Assembly: GCA_027025615.1 (NCBI GenBank) | Contig: JALVQM010000317.1 | Coordinates: 1-12,835 of the forward strand | Direction: 5' to 3' | Source: Desulfobacteraceae bacterium | Lineage (GTDB): Bacteria > Desulfobacterota > Desulfobacteria > Desulfobacterales > Desulfosarcinaceae | Length of the DNA stretch: 12,835 nt | Part shown: positions 1-7,088 of the stretch, piece by piece | Layout: each line of letters starts with the position of its first letter | Position numbering within the stretch: position 1 is the first letter of the stretch | The notes under the pieces: generated by a model | Told to the model about the DNA's origin: nothing | Seen by the model: only the letters and a program-made list of their open reading frames with translations | Database searches by the model: none | Translations under genes and position numbers: made by a program

Positions 1-134
1 GGCAGGAAGTCCTTACAAAGCAGATGGTGCTTGAAGGAGTACTGGCCATTCAGGCTGGTGATAACCATCGTATAGTTGAGCAGAAGCTCAAGGCTTTCAT
101 TGCTCCAAGCCTAAGAGCGGCTACAGGTAATTAA
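1..134 (+). CDS. motA: MotA stator protein, C-terminal fragment
   Basis: The reading frame enters from the left edge (first full codon at base 3) and stops with TAA at 132-134, leaving about 43 residues. It contains the stretch QMVLEGVLAIQAGDN followed by EQKLKAFI, which is characteristic of the cytoplasmic C-terminus of MotA. MotA is the membrane-embedded stator subunit that couples ion flow to torque on the FliG ring. The membrane helices and torque-helix charges lie outside the window. The next gene starts directly after the stop codon, and its product is a MotB-like partner, which supports the call. Confidence 0.88.
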   Translation, partial: QEVLTKQMVLEGVLAIQAGDNHRIVEQKLKAFIAPSLRAATGN

Positions 135-890
135 ATGGCCAGAAGTTTAAACAAAAAACGTAAGAGTGAATTTCGCCCGAACGACAACTCTGGTGGATGG
201 GAAATAGTTTATACCGGATTTATCCTTATTCTTTTGTGTTTTTTCATAATGCTTACATCATTTGCGTCATTGAATCAGTCAAAAATTACCCGTTTTGCCC
301 GTTCCTTTTCAGCAGCTGTTAGCATTTTGGGAGGTGGTATAAGTGCTGAAAATGGAGAAACAGTTTTATTTGAACCTGGCCAGATTGTTCACAAAAATGC
401 GCAGCTGGCAAAATTATTCCAAAAAATACAAATCGTGGCCAGTATGAATGGACTTTCTCCGGACATGATAACTCTTACGGAAAGAGGAGTTATACTTACA
501 CTGGAAGGTGCACTGGTTTTTGAATCGGGGAAAGCAACCATCACCAGCAATGCAAAAAAAGTATTGGATAAAGTTGCGGCTGTCATAAAACAGGTACCGG
601 TTACTGTCAGAATAGAAGGCCATACCGACAATCTTCCAATAAAGTCCGGCTCATATCCATCTAACTGGGAGCTTTCTACAGCCAGGGCGACAAATGTATT
701 GCGCTATCTTTTACAAAGGCACAGCATTGCTCCGTCGAGAATGTTCGCTGTAGGGTTTGGCCCTTATCATCCCGTAGTCGGAAACGATGACGAAATGTCT
801 CGTAAAAAAAATCGAAGGGTTGAATTCGTTTTTGATCTTAACAATGTCCCTGTAAAGAGCGGTATAAAAAATGCGATACAAAAAAAGTAA
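135..890 (+). CDS. MotB-like protein 1 (OmpA domain, channel Asp replaced by Gly)
   Basis: The 251-residue protein has the MotB layout: a basic cytoplasmic N-terminus (1-21), one membrane helix (about 24-45), a periplasmic linker, and a C-terminal OmpA-like peptidoglycan-binding domain (about 110-240). That domain has EGHTDN at 161-166, SNWELSTARA at 176-185 and an NRRVE motif near the end. MotB anchors the stator to peptidoglycan and its helix carries the ion-binding aspartate in a W-x3-Y-x-D-F pattern. Here the matching segment is W22-E-I-V-Y-T-G28-F, so the aspartate is glycine (GGA at 216-218). The protein therefore probably cannot form a normal ion channel alone; it may pair with MotB-like 2 or act structurally. 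The start directly abuts the motA stop; only a weak AGG (125-127) serves as ribosome site. The ORF is intact, so it is not an evident pseudogene. Confidence 0.85.
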   Translation: MARSLNKKRKSEFRPNDNSGGWEIVYTGFILILLCFFIMLTSFASLNQSKITRFARSFSAAVSILGGGISAENGETVLFEPGQIVHKNAQLAKLFQKIQIVASMNGLSPDMITLTERGVILTLEGALVFESGKATITSNAKKVLDKVAAVIKQVPVTVRIEGHTDNLPIKSGSYPSNWELSTARATNVLRYLLQRHSIAPSRMFAVGFGPYHPVVGNDDEMSRKKNRRVEFVFDLNNVPVKSGIKNAIQKK

Positions 891-1578
891 GATAGAATCG
901 CAAAATAACGGTACAGGGTGGCTTACAACCTTTAATGATATGATTACTTTGTTAATGGTATTTTTTGTCCTACTGTTTACCATGGGCAGCCTGGACGTCA
1001 AAAGAGTAAAACATTTTCAAAATGCCCTTCAAAGCGCAATAGGCGTTCTTAAACAGGGTTCTCATGTGAATATCGGTATTATGCAGGAACTTGAATGGAA
1101 TGATGAAGATATTAAGCGTGCCAGAGAACTAGCCCAGCAAGAGGTCCAGAAGAAACAGGCGCAGTATTATGAACTGTTAAAGGAACAATTTGGTAATATG
1201 GCTAAGCTGACCAGGAATAACATAAGACTTACCCTGGAAGATGAATTATTATTTCCGGCAGCTGGAGCAGCGTTGACACCGTCAGGGAAAATGTTTCTCG
1301 ATAAGGTAATTAAGATGCTGAAAAGAACCAACATGTACGTGCGCATAGAGGGGCATACTGATAATTTGCCGATTTCTACTGTGAATTTTCCTTCCAATTG
1401 GGAATTATCAACAACAAGAGCAGTAAATGTAGTTAAATACATGATAAAAAAAGGGATAGATCCAGCCAGGCTTTCTGCTGCAGGCTATGGAGCTGTAAAA
1501 CCGGTGGCCCAAAACAGCACTGCATCCGGTAGAGCCAGGAATAGACGAGTAGAAATTGTGTTGAGTCCAACTTTGTGA
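871..1578 (+). CDS. motB: MotB stator protein (MotB-like 2, channel Asp present)
   Basis: The 235-residue protein has a short cytoplasmic N-terminus, a membrane helix (about 18-38) and a C-terminal OmpA-like domain. The helix start reads W17-L-T-T-F-N-D23-M, placing D23 (codon 937-939) at the position of the conserved MotB ion-binding aspartate. A charged, probably coiled-coil linker spans about 71-110. The peptidoglycan-binding domain has GHTDN at 161-165, SNWELSTTRA further on, and a terminal NRRVE motif. It should form the ion-conducting stator with MotA and anchor it to peptidoglycan. The first 20 bases overlap the end of the preceding motB-like gene, suggesting translational coupling. 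Of the two tandem paralogues this one is the better candidate for the functional MotB. Confidence 0.9.
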   Translation: MRYKKSKIESQNNGTGWLTTFNDMITLLMVFFVLLFTMGSLDVKRVKHFQNALQSAIGVLKQGSHVNIGIMQELEWNDEDIKRARELAQQEVQKKQAQYYELLKEQFGNMAKLTRNNIRLTLEDELLFPAAGAALTPSGKMFLDKVIKMLKRTNMYVRIEGHTDNLPISTVNFPSNWELSTTRAVNVVKYMIKKGIDPARLSAAGYGAVKPVAQNSTASGRARNRRVEIVLSPTL

Positions 1579-1624
1579 AGAATATAGTGCGAGCTTAATA
1601 ATTGAAATCAGGGAGGCTTAAAAC

Positions 1625-2092
1625 ATGTCTAGCAAAATGCTGATCATTATTTTAGCCGTAGTATTTTTAATGATGGCTATGATGGGAGCTGGTTTTTTCT
1701 TAATGTGGAACAAGATGTCATCTGCTGTGGCCCAGGTGCAGACCACAACAGAGCCGGAAGCTGAAGAAAAGGTTAGTGAAGAAGATATTTTCGGGCCGTT
1801 ATTTAAATTAGACACTTTGATAGTGAATCTTGCTGACAAGGGCGGGAAACGCTATTTGCGTGTTACAATGGAGCTTGAAGTATCATCCCAGGAAGCAGTC
1901 GTGGAAATTGAAAAAAGAATGCCGATGATAAGAGACAGTATCTTGATGATTTTGCCTTCCAAGACATATGCAGAAATAAGTACAACCGAGGGAAAAATAG
2001 CTCTAAGAAATGAACTAATGACTAAGATAAACGAGATGCTCCATCAGGGTAGCGTAAAAAATATTTATTTCACAGAATTTGTCGTTCAGTAA
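1625..2092 (+). CDS. fliL: Flagellar basal body-associated protein FliL
   Basis: The 155-residue protein has one N-terminal membrane helix (about 5-28), an acidic periplasmic linker and a C-terminal FliL domain. The domain shows LDTLIVNL at 62-69, then RYLRVTMELEV, and ends with the hydrophobic FTEFVVQ, all typical of the family. FliL sits at the inner membrane around the stators and modulates stator function. A strong ribosome site, AGGGAGG at 1610-1616, lies 8 bases before the ATG; it follows a 46-base gap after motB. Location between the stator genes and fliM matches the usual fliL-fliM-fliN order. Confidence 0.93.
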   Translation: MSSKMLIIILAVVFLMMAMMGAGFFLMWNKMSSAVAQVQTTTEPEAEEKVSEEDIFGPLFKLDTLIVNLADKGGKRYLRVTMELEVSSQEAVVEIEKRMPMIRDSILMILPSKTYAEISTTEGKIALRNELMTKINEMLHQGSVKNIYFTEFVVQ

Positions 2093-2103
2093 ACGGATTA
2101 GAT

Positions 2104-3090
2104 ATGGCCGAACAGATACTATCTCAGGAAGAGATTGACGCCCTGCTTAATGCAATGGACAGCGGCGAGGTTGATCTTGATCAAAAAGATGATAAAGCAG
2201 ATAATGTTACGGTCAAACCATATGATTTGACTGCCCAGGCACTGACCCTAAGAGACCAGTTTGATGCCCTCGACGAGGTATATGACAAATTTGTAAATAT
2301 CTTAAACTCCTCCCTGACATCTTCTCTCCAACGAACAATAGGAGTTAAGCTTTCATCCAAGGAAATTGTAAAATTCGGTGAATTTCTGCAGGCTTTCGCC
2401 AATCCGACAGGATTTGTGATTTACTCAATGAAACCATTGATAGGTTCAGCCATGCTTGCAATGGAACCAAAGCTGGGTTTTTCCTTGATTGATTGTATGT
2501 TTGGCGGAGAGGGAAAGCCTCTGCCAAAAATACGTGAATTTACAGAAATTGAGAAACACATGCTCAGCAAGATTTATCATACTATTCTCCACGACCTGGA
2601 AATGGCATGGAAGGTCGCGTACGAGATTAAAATAGATATCAAAAAGACTGAAACAAAACCTGAGTTTGTAAACCTGGTGAGTCCAAGCGATTTAGTGCTG
2701 GCATTTGTTTTTGAAATAAGTGGTGAGCATTTCAGTGGAAATATCCATATATGCACGCCATATTTGATGCTTGAACCTATAAAAGACAAGCTATCATCTC
2801 GCTACTTGAGAGAGAAAGACAGGGCGCATGTCTTTAGGGATCAATTGGGTAAATTGCTGAGAGACACCAGCCTGAACCTTGTGGCAGAGCTTGGAACAAC
2901 AGTTTACTCCATACGGGATATTCTGGAACTAGAGATCGGTGATATAATAAGGCTGCCTACCGGCCCCAAAGAGCCTGTAATAATAAATGTAGAAAAAGTA
3001 CCTAAATATTTTGGCATGCCTGGAGTAATGAATGGTAGCAAAGCGGTGAAAATAACGGGGTTAATCCATAATAATGATGATGGAGAATAA
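2104..3090 (+). CDS. fliM: Flagellar motor switch protein FliM
   Basis: The 328-residue protein begins with the conserved CheY-phosphate-binding segment LSQEEIDALL (6-15). The middle CheC-like domain contains the GGEGKP loop (134-139), corresponding to the GGxG motif that contacts FliG. The C-terminal SpoA domain (about 258-321) includes LEIGDIIRLP and pairs with FliN. FliM is the C-ring protein that receives the chemotaxis signal and controls rotation direction. The retained N-terminal motif implies the motor is under CheY control. The ATG lies 11 bases after fliL with no strong ribosome site, so its translation may depend on fliL. Length is normal for the family. Confidence 0.96.
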   Translation: MAEQILSQEEIDALLNAMDSGEVDLDQKDDKADNVTVKPYDLTAQALTLRDQFDALDEVYDKFVNILNSSLTSSLQRTIGVKLSSKEIVKFGEFLQAFANPTGFVIYSMKPLIGSAMLAMEPKLGFSLIDCMFGGEGKPLPKIREFTEIEKHMLSKIYHTILHDLEMAWKVAYEIKIDIKKTETKPEFVNLVSPSDLVLAFVFEISGEHFSGNIHICTPYLMLEPIKDKLSSRYLREKDRAHVFRDQLGKLLRDTSLNLVAELGTTVYSIRDILELEIGDIIRLPTGPKEPVIINVEKVPKYFGMPGVMNGSKAVKITGLIHNNDDGE

Positions 3091-3509
3091 TGATGACTTC
3101 GGAAGGTAAAAATATGGAGGCAACAGCTCAGGACATCCAGGAAACACAGGTGGATGGTCCCGGGACTGTTGAAAATGTACCTGATGATGACCAGGGAAAG
3201 GAAAATTTCGCTTTTGACAACCTGAATGGTAAAACTCAGGGGCAGGCCGAACGCGACCTGGATTTTATTTTAGATATTCCGCTCGAGATTACAGTTGAAT
3301 TGGGACGAACAAAGATGTTGATAAACGATTTGCTGAAACTTGGGCAAGGCTCGATAATAGAACTTCCGAAACCGGCGGGTGATACCCTGGAAATTTTCGC
3401 CAACAACAGGTTGATTGCCAAAGGAGACGTGGTTGTGGTGAATGAAAAATACGGCATAAGACTGACCGAAGTTATCAGTACTGTTAAGCGATTGGAGAAG
3501 TTGAAATGA
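3090..3509 (+). CDS. fliN: Flagellar motor switch protein FliN
   Basis: The 139-residue reading frame has a low-complexity acidic N-terminal extension (about 1-55) and a C-terminal SpoA domain (about 61-130) with LDIPLEITVELG, LGQGSIIELP and RLIAKGDVVVV. These motifs are diagnostic of FliN, which forms the base of the C-ring with FliM and helps dock the export ATPase complex. The first possible ATG overlaps the fliM stop by one base. An ATG at 3114 (residue 9) is an alternative and has the better ribosome site, GGAAGG at 3101-3106. The C-terminus overlaps fliO by four bases. The function is secure; the exact start is not. Confidence 0.95.
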   Translation: MMTSEGKNMEATAQDIQETQVDGPGTVENVPDDDQGKENFAFDNLNGKTQGQAERDLDFILDIPLEITVELGRTKMLINDLLKLGQGSIIELPKPAGDTLEIFANNRLIAKGDVVVVNEKYGIRLTEVISTVKRLEKLK

Positions 3510-3892
3510 ATCCGGTGCCGGATATGTCTTTTCCGATTATAAAAATGCTGGCTGCCTTGATGCTGGTAATTGGACTATTAGTCATAATTGGGCGCATGAT
3601 AAAATCTGGACGGTTCGGCCGGGCATTTTCAGCCAACCATACCTTGAGGTTGGTTGGTGCAATGCCATTGGGAATGAAAAAGTCCATTGCCCTGGTGAAA
3701 GTAGCTGACCGTATTTTAATAATTGGAATCGGTGGAGAAAGACTGCAGTTGCTCGACACTGTAGACGACCCGCATCAGGTGGAAATCATGGAGCAGGGCA
3801 GGGATGGTTCTGAGAAAAGCTTTGGAGGCTGTTTGAAAAAGATTATTGGACAACAAAACCGACCTGATAAATGCCGCAATACTGAGCAATAG
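3506..3892 (+). CDS. fliO: Flagellar export apparatus protein FliO
   Basis: The 128-residue protein has one membrane helix (about 10-29), a basic stretch, and a small cytoplasmic domain containing LRLVGAMPLGMKKSIALVKV and ILIIGIGGE, a pattern typical of FliO. FliO assists assembly of the FliP ring of the export gate. It starts within the fliN stop (ATGA overlap at 3506-3509) and ends five bases before fliP, exactly where fliO is found in most flagellar operons. FliO sequences are variable, so the call rests on the short motif, size, topology and position. Confidence 0.9.
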   Translation: MNPVPDMSFPIIKMLAALMLVIGLLVIIGRMIKSGRFGRAFSANHTLRLVGAMPLGMKKSIALVKVADRILIIGIGGERLQLLDTVDDPHQVEIMEQGRDGSEKSFGGCLKKIIGQQNRPDKCRNTEQ

Positions 3893-3897
3893 GGCAA

Positions 3898-4683
3898 ATG
3901 TTAAAAAGTATGATAAAAATAGTCATAATAACCGCTTTGGCTGGTATGTTAATGTTAACAGCATTTGGCGGGACCAATCTGGCCATTGCCCAGGATGGCG
4001 GCATGCCGTCATCATTTATCAGTCTTGAAATGAAAAACAGCGATGATCCAGGGAAAGTCAGCGTAGTAATGCAGATATTTGTTTTACTGACCGTGCTTTC
4101 CCTGGCACCGGCAATCCTGATAATGCTGACTTCATTTACAAGAATAACCATAGTACTTTCACTGTTGCGCCAGGCATTGGGGTCACATCAGTTGCCACCA
4201 AATCAAATTATAATTGGTCTTTCCTTGTTTTTGACCTTTTTCATTATGGCTCCAGTCTGGCAAAAAGCAAACCAGGACGCCCTCCAGCCTTATCTGCAAC
4301 ACAAGATTAGCTCGGCAGAAGCTTTTAGTGCTGCCATGCGTCCTGTGCGCAAGTTTATGATCAGCCAAACAAGACAAAAGGACCTGGCATTGATGATCGA
4401 AGTTGCCAAGCTTAAGAAGCCCGAAAATTTCGAAGCTGTTCCAAACCACATTTTGATCCCGGCCTTCGTCATAAGCGAACTGAAGACAGCTTTTCAAATT
4501 GGATTCCTGTTATATCTTCCATTTTTAATAATAGACATGGTGGTTGCCAGTGTTTTGCTTTCAATGGGTATGATGATGCTACCGCCTGTAATGGTTTCCT
4601 TGCCATTCAAATTAATGATTTTCGTTTTGGCCGATGGTTGGTACTTGATCGTTGGCTCACTTGTAAAAGGTTTTAGCGGTTGA
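3898..4683 (+). CDS. fliP: Flagellar export gate protein FliP
   Basis: The 261-residue protein has an N-terminal signal peptide (about 1-31, possible cleavage after AIA) as in many FliP proteins, then several membrane helices. Characteristic segments are LTSFTRITIVLSLLRQALG, QLPPNQIIIGLSLFLTFF and, near the C-terminus, GMMMLPPVMVSLPFKLMIF. FliP forms the core of the type III export channel with FliQ and FliR. A short AGGG at 3891-3894 precedes the ATG closely; an in-frame ATG at 3910 is an alternative start that would shorten the signal peptide. The gene lies between fliO and fliQ as expected and shows no missing conserved parts. Confidence 0.96.
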   Translation: MLKSMIKIVIITALAGMLMLTAFGGTNLAIAQDGGMPSSFISLEMKNSDDPGKVSVVMQIFVLLTVLSLAPAILIMLTSFTRITIVLSLLRQALGSHQLPPNQIIIGLSLFLTFFIMAPVWQKANQDALQPYLQHKISSAEAFSAAMRPVRKFMISQTRQKDLALMIEVAKLKKPENFEAVPNHILIPAFVISELKTAFQIGFLLYLPFLIIDMVVASVLLSMGMMMLPPVMVSLPFKLMIFVLADGWYLIVGSLVKGFSG

Positions 4684-4696
4684 TTCAGGAGGTATC

Positions 4697-4966
4697 ATGA
4701 CACCGGAATTTGTAATCAGTATTTTCATGGAAGCCATCAAGACTACTATTTTCCTTGCAGGGCCTATTCTATCAGTCGGCCTGGCTGTAGGTATTCTGGT
4801 GAGCATTTTTCAAGCTGCAACTCAAATCAATGAAATGACATTGGTATTTGTCCCTAAAATGCTGGCAGTGGCGGTTGCCGTGTTGGTGTTTTTCCCCTGG
4901 ATGCTTAAAATGATCACAACTTTTACCGAAAAACTTATTATAAACCTGCCAATGTATATTCATTAA
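4697..4966 (+). CDS. fliQ: Flagellar export gate protein FliQ
   Basis: The 89-residue protein has two membrane helices (about 15-40 and 53-75) and the family segment VSIFQAATQINEMTLVFVPK between them. FliQ wraps around the FliP/FliR core of the export gate in four copies. A strong ribosome site, AGGAGG at 4687-4692, precedes the ATG. The length matches the family (about 90 residues), and the gene sits between fliP and fliR. Confidence 0.96.
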   Translation: MTPEFVISIFMEAIKTTIFLAGPILSVGLAVGILVSIFQAATQINEMTLVFVPKMLAVAVAVLVFFPWMLKMITTFTEKLIINLPMYIH

Positions 4967-4993
4967 ACACTTTTTCAATGGGATTTGCTGCCC

Positions 4994-5770
4994 ATGGTGT
5001 CCTTAAGTTTCCCTATTGAGTATCTTCATTCTTTTATGCTGGTTTTTGCCAGGGTAGCTTCTGTCTTGTTTGTTATTCCTTTTTTGGATTCTAGAAGTGT
5101 ACCAGTGATTTTCAAGGCTGGATTGGCTCTTGCTGTAAGCATCATGGTTTTCAATCAGGTCAGAATTGATCTTGGCGTTTTCCCATCTTCCGTATTCTCT
5201 TTGTTTATCATGATTGCCAGTGAAGTTGTTTTGGGTTTAACAATTGGCTTCCTAGTAAAATTGATCTTCTCCGGAATCCAACTCGCTGGCCAGTTGTCTG
5301 GTTTCCAGATGGGATTTGCAATTGCCAATGTGGTCGATCCTGCATCAAGTCTTCAAATACCAATTCTGGCCCAGTTTCTGAATTTGTTCGCCATGATGCT
5401 GTTTCTGGTTACCGATATGCATTACTGGTTTTTCAAGGCGATGGTAGACAGTTTTGCGATTATGCCTCCCATGCAGGTTCATTTCGGTCAGGGGATTGTC
5501 AATCAGATGCTCAAAGCCGGAGCGGAAATTTTCATCATTGCTTTAAGAGTGGGGGCTCCGGTAATTGTCGCCCTTATACTTACTCATGTAGCCCTTGGTC
5601 TCATGGCTCGTACCGTACCGCAGATGCAGGTTTTCATTGTGGCCATGCCGCTGCAGATTGTAGTTGGAATAGTTTTTTTGGGATTGAGCCTACCGTACCT
5701 GGCCTCTTTTCTGAACAACCTGTTCATTAACATGGGGCAATCTATACTGAGTTTGCTGGCTAATTTCTGA
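4994..5770 (+). CDS. fliR: Flagellar export gate protein FliR
   Basis: The protein is about 258 residues with six or so membrane helices. It contains GFQMGFAIANVVDPASS and, near the C-terminus, GLMARTVPQMQVF, both characteristic of FliR. FliR is a single-copy component of the export channel with FliP and FliQ. The reading frame could also start at a TTG at 4985, but that codon lacks a spaced ribosome site. The ATG at 4994 gives the usual short N-terminus before the FPIEYL segment, with GGGA at about 4979-4983 upstream, so it is preferred. The gene is followed by a 47-base gap before flhB. Confidence 0.94.
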   Translation: MVSLSFPIEYLHSFMLVFARVASVLFVIPFLDSRSVPVIFKAGLALAVSIMVFNQVRIDLGVFPSSVFSLFIMIASEVVLGLTIGFLVKLIFSGIQLAGQLSGFQMGFAIANVVDPASSLQIPILAQFLNLFAMMLFLVTDMHYWFFKAMVDSFAIMPPMQVHFGQGIVNQMLKAGAEIFIIALRVGAPVIVALILTHVALGLMARTVPQMQVFIVAMPLQIVVGIVFLGLSLPYLASFLNNLFINMGQSILSLLANF

Positions 5771-5817
5771 ATGATTAACCAGGAGAATTCCTTTATTATT
5801 TACCGAAAGTAGAATTT

Positions 5818-6900
5818 ATGTCCGCAGGATACGATCAGGACAAGACAGAGCCGGCGACACCCAAAAAACGGCGTGAATCACGCAAAAAGGGACAGGTGGC
5901 TCTGAGTCGTGAGATCCCTACGGTAATGATACTATTTGCAGGCATCATTTTCTTTCTATGGGCAGGCGGATGGCTTTTTAATAATCTGGTAAGTTTTACA
6001 CGTGATGTCTTGCGCACTATAAGTTACTTTGAGCTTAAGCCACAAAGCACTTCGGCTCTTTTTTGGCAGATATTCTACAGGACAATTCCTCTGATCCTTC
6101 CATTGATGGGAGCTGTTGCGATTGCAGGTGTCATCGGCAATGTGGTTCAAATAGGGTTTATGGTGACAGGCGAGCCCCTTACCCCAAAACTTGATAAACT
6201 GAATCCCATTAATGGTTTTAAACGATTGTTTTCAATGCGCTCACTGGCTGAGCTGGTAAAATCCATTTTCAAAGTTATAATTATCGGTGTGGTTGGGACT
6301 TTGGCGCTGCACAAAATTGTAGACCAGGTCCCGGCTCTTGTACAGCTGGACGTTGCTTCTTTGTTACGGTTTATCGGTAATAGTGCGTTTTTGATTTGCC
6401 TGTATACAGCTCTTGTTCTGATTGTGCTGGCTGCAGCGGATTATGTCTTTCAGCGTTGGCAACATGAACGCGATCTCAGGATGACCAAACAAGAAGTCAA
6501 AGATGAATTCAAGCAACGTGAAGGTGATCCAACGGTCAAAGCCCGAATTCGTTCGGCTCAAAGAGAAATGGCCATGCGCAGAATGATGGCTGAGGCGGCT
6601 GAAGCCACAGTCGTTATAACAAACCCAACCCATCTTGCTATTGCCTTGAAGTATGACAGTCAGCTTCCGGCACCACAAGTGGTGGCAAAGGGTGCGGGAC
6701 ATGTTGCCGAACGAATCAAAGCCGTGGCCAGAGAGAACAACGTTCCTGTTGTTGAACAGAAACCCCTGGCCAGAGCATTGTATTCAATGGTTGAAATAGA
6801 CCAGTACATCCCGGCGGAATTGTACAGAGCTGTAGCAGAAGTGCTGGCATACGTTTACCGAATTAAGCAAGGTGCGTCTTCCGGCACGGCGAATATTTGA
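5818..6900 (+). CDS. flhB: Flagellar export substrate-specificity switch FlhB
   Basis: The 360-residue protein starts with the FlhB hallmark DKTEPATPKKRRESRKKGQV, then has four membrane helices and a cytoplasmic C-terminal domain. The self-cleavage motif is intact as N269-P270-T271-H272 (codons 6622-6633). FlhB closes around FliPQR and switches export from rod/hook to filament proteins after cleavage between N and P. The ATG has only a weak upstream site (GAAAG at 5805-5809). A good AGGAG at 5781-5785 lies too far upstream to serve it. Length and motifs are normal. Confidence 0.96.
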   Translation: MSAGYDQDKTEPATPKKRRESRKKGQVALSREIPTVMILFAGIIFFLWAGGWLFNNLVSFTRDVLRTISYFELKPQSTSALFWQIFYRTIPLILPLMGAVAIAGVIGNVVQIGFMVTGEPLTPKLDKLNPINGFKRLFSMRSLAELVKSIFKVIIIGVVGTLALHKIVDQVPALVQLDVASLLRFIGNSAFLICLYTALVLIVLAAADYVFQRWQHERDLRMTKQEVKDEFKQREGDPTVKARIRSAQREMAMRRMMAEAAEATVVITNPTHLAIALKYDSQLPAPQVVAKGAGHVAERIKAVARENNVPVVEQKPLARALYSMVEIDQYIPAELYRAVAEVLAYVYRIKQGASSGTANI

Positions 6901-6932
6901 CGCCAGTGACAAAATATCCCCCATCCTTTCCG

Positions 6933-6963
6933 AATTATTAAACAAAGTAATATCGTAATAATT
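6933..6963. repeat. AT-rich inverted repeat between flhB and flhA
   Basis: AATTATTA (6933-6940) and its exact reverse complement TAATAATT (6956-6963) flank a 15-base spacer. The stem is made only of A and T and is not followed by a T run, so it does not look like an intrinsic terminator. It could be a protein-binding site upstream of the candidate promoter, or chance in AT-rich non-coding DNA. Confidence 0.35.
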
Positions 6964-6993
6964 AAAAAATTGTGTAGGTACAGGTGGTTATGT

Positions 6994-7009
6994 TGGGACA
7001 TAAGCTGCA
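6994..7009 (+). promoter_or_regulatory. Candidate sigma-54 promoter for flhA
   Basis: The bases TGGGAC-ATAAG-CTGCA match the sigma-54 consensus TGGCAC-N5-TTGCA with two differences. The invariant GG (6995-6996) and GC (7007-7008) have the correct spacing. It lies in the only long non-coding gap of the cluster, 80 bases upstream of the flhA start, and predicts transcription beginning near 7020. Sigma-54 control of flhA, flhF, flhG and fliA is known in polar-flagellated bacteria such as Vibrio and Pseudomonas, so the position makes sense. This is a pattern match only. Confidence 0.45.
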
Positions 7010-7014
7010 TTTCC

Positions 7015-7046
7015 TGAAATGTCACAGCAGGCATGAAATGTGCACA
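7015..7046 (+). repeat. Short direct repeat downstream of candidate promoter
   Basis: TGAAATGTCACA (7015-7026) recurs as TGAAATGTGCACA (7034-7046) with one inserted G; the starts are 19 bases apart, close to two helical turns. The second copy includes the perfect palindrome TGTGCACA (7039-7046). The pair overlaps and follows the predicted transcription start near 7020, so it could be a tandem activator or repressor site in the flhA leader. No specific regulator can be named from the sequence. Confidence 0.4.
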
Positions 7047-7088
7047 ACAATAAGCTGCTAAGTAAAATTATATAAAAATGGATGGGAC

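Noticed and set aside
4985..4993. TTG start for fliR at 4985
   Set aside because: There is no properly spaced ribosome site, and the ATG at 4994 gives the usual FliR N-terminus.
7044..7058. Second sigma-54-like element around the repeated ATAAGCTGC
   Set aside because: The GC position is present at 7057-7058, but the required GG at the -24 position is missing (CA at the aligned site).
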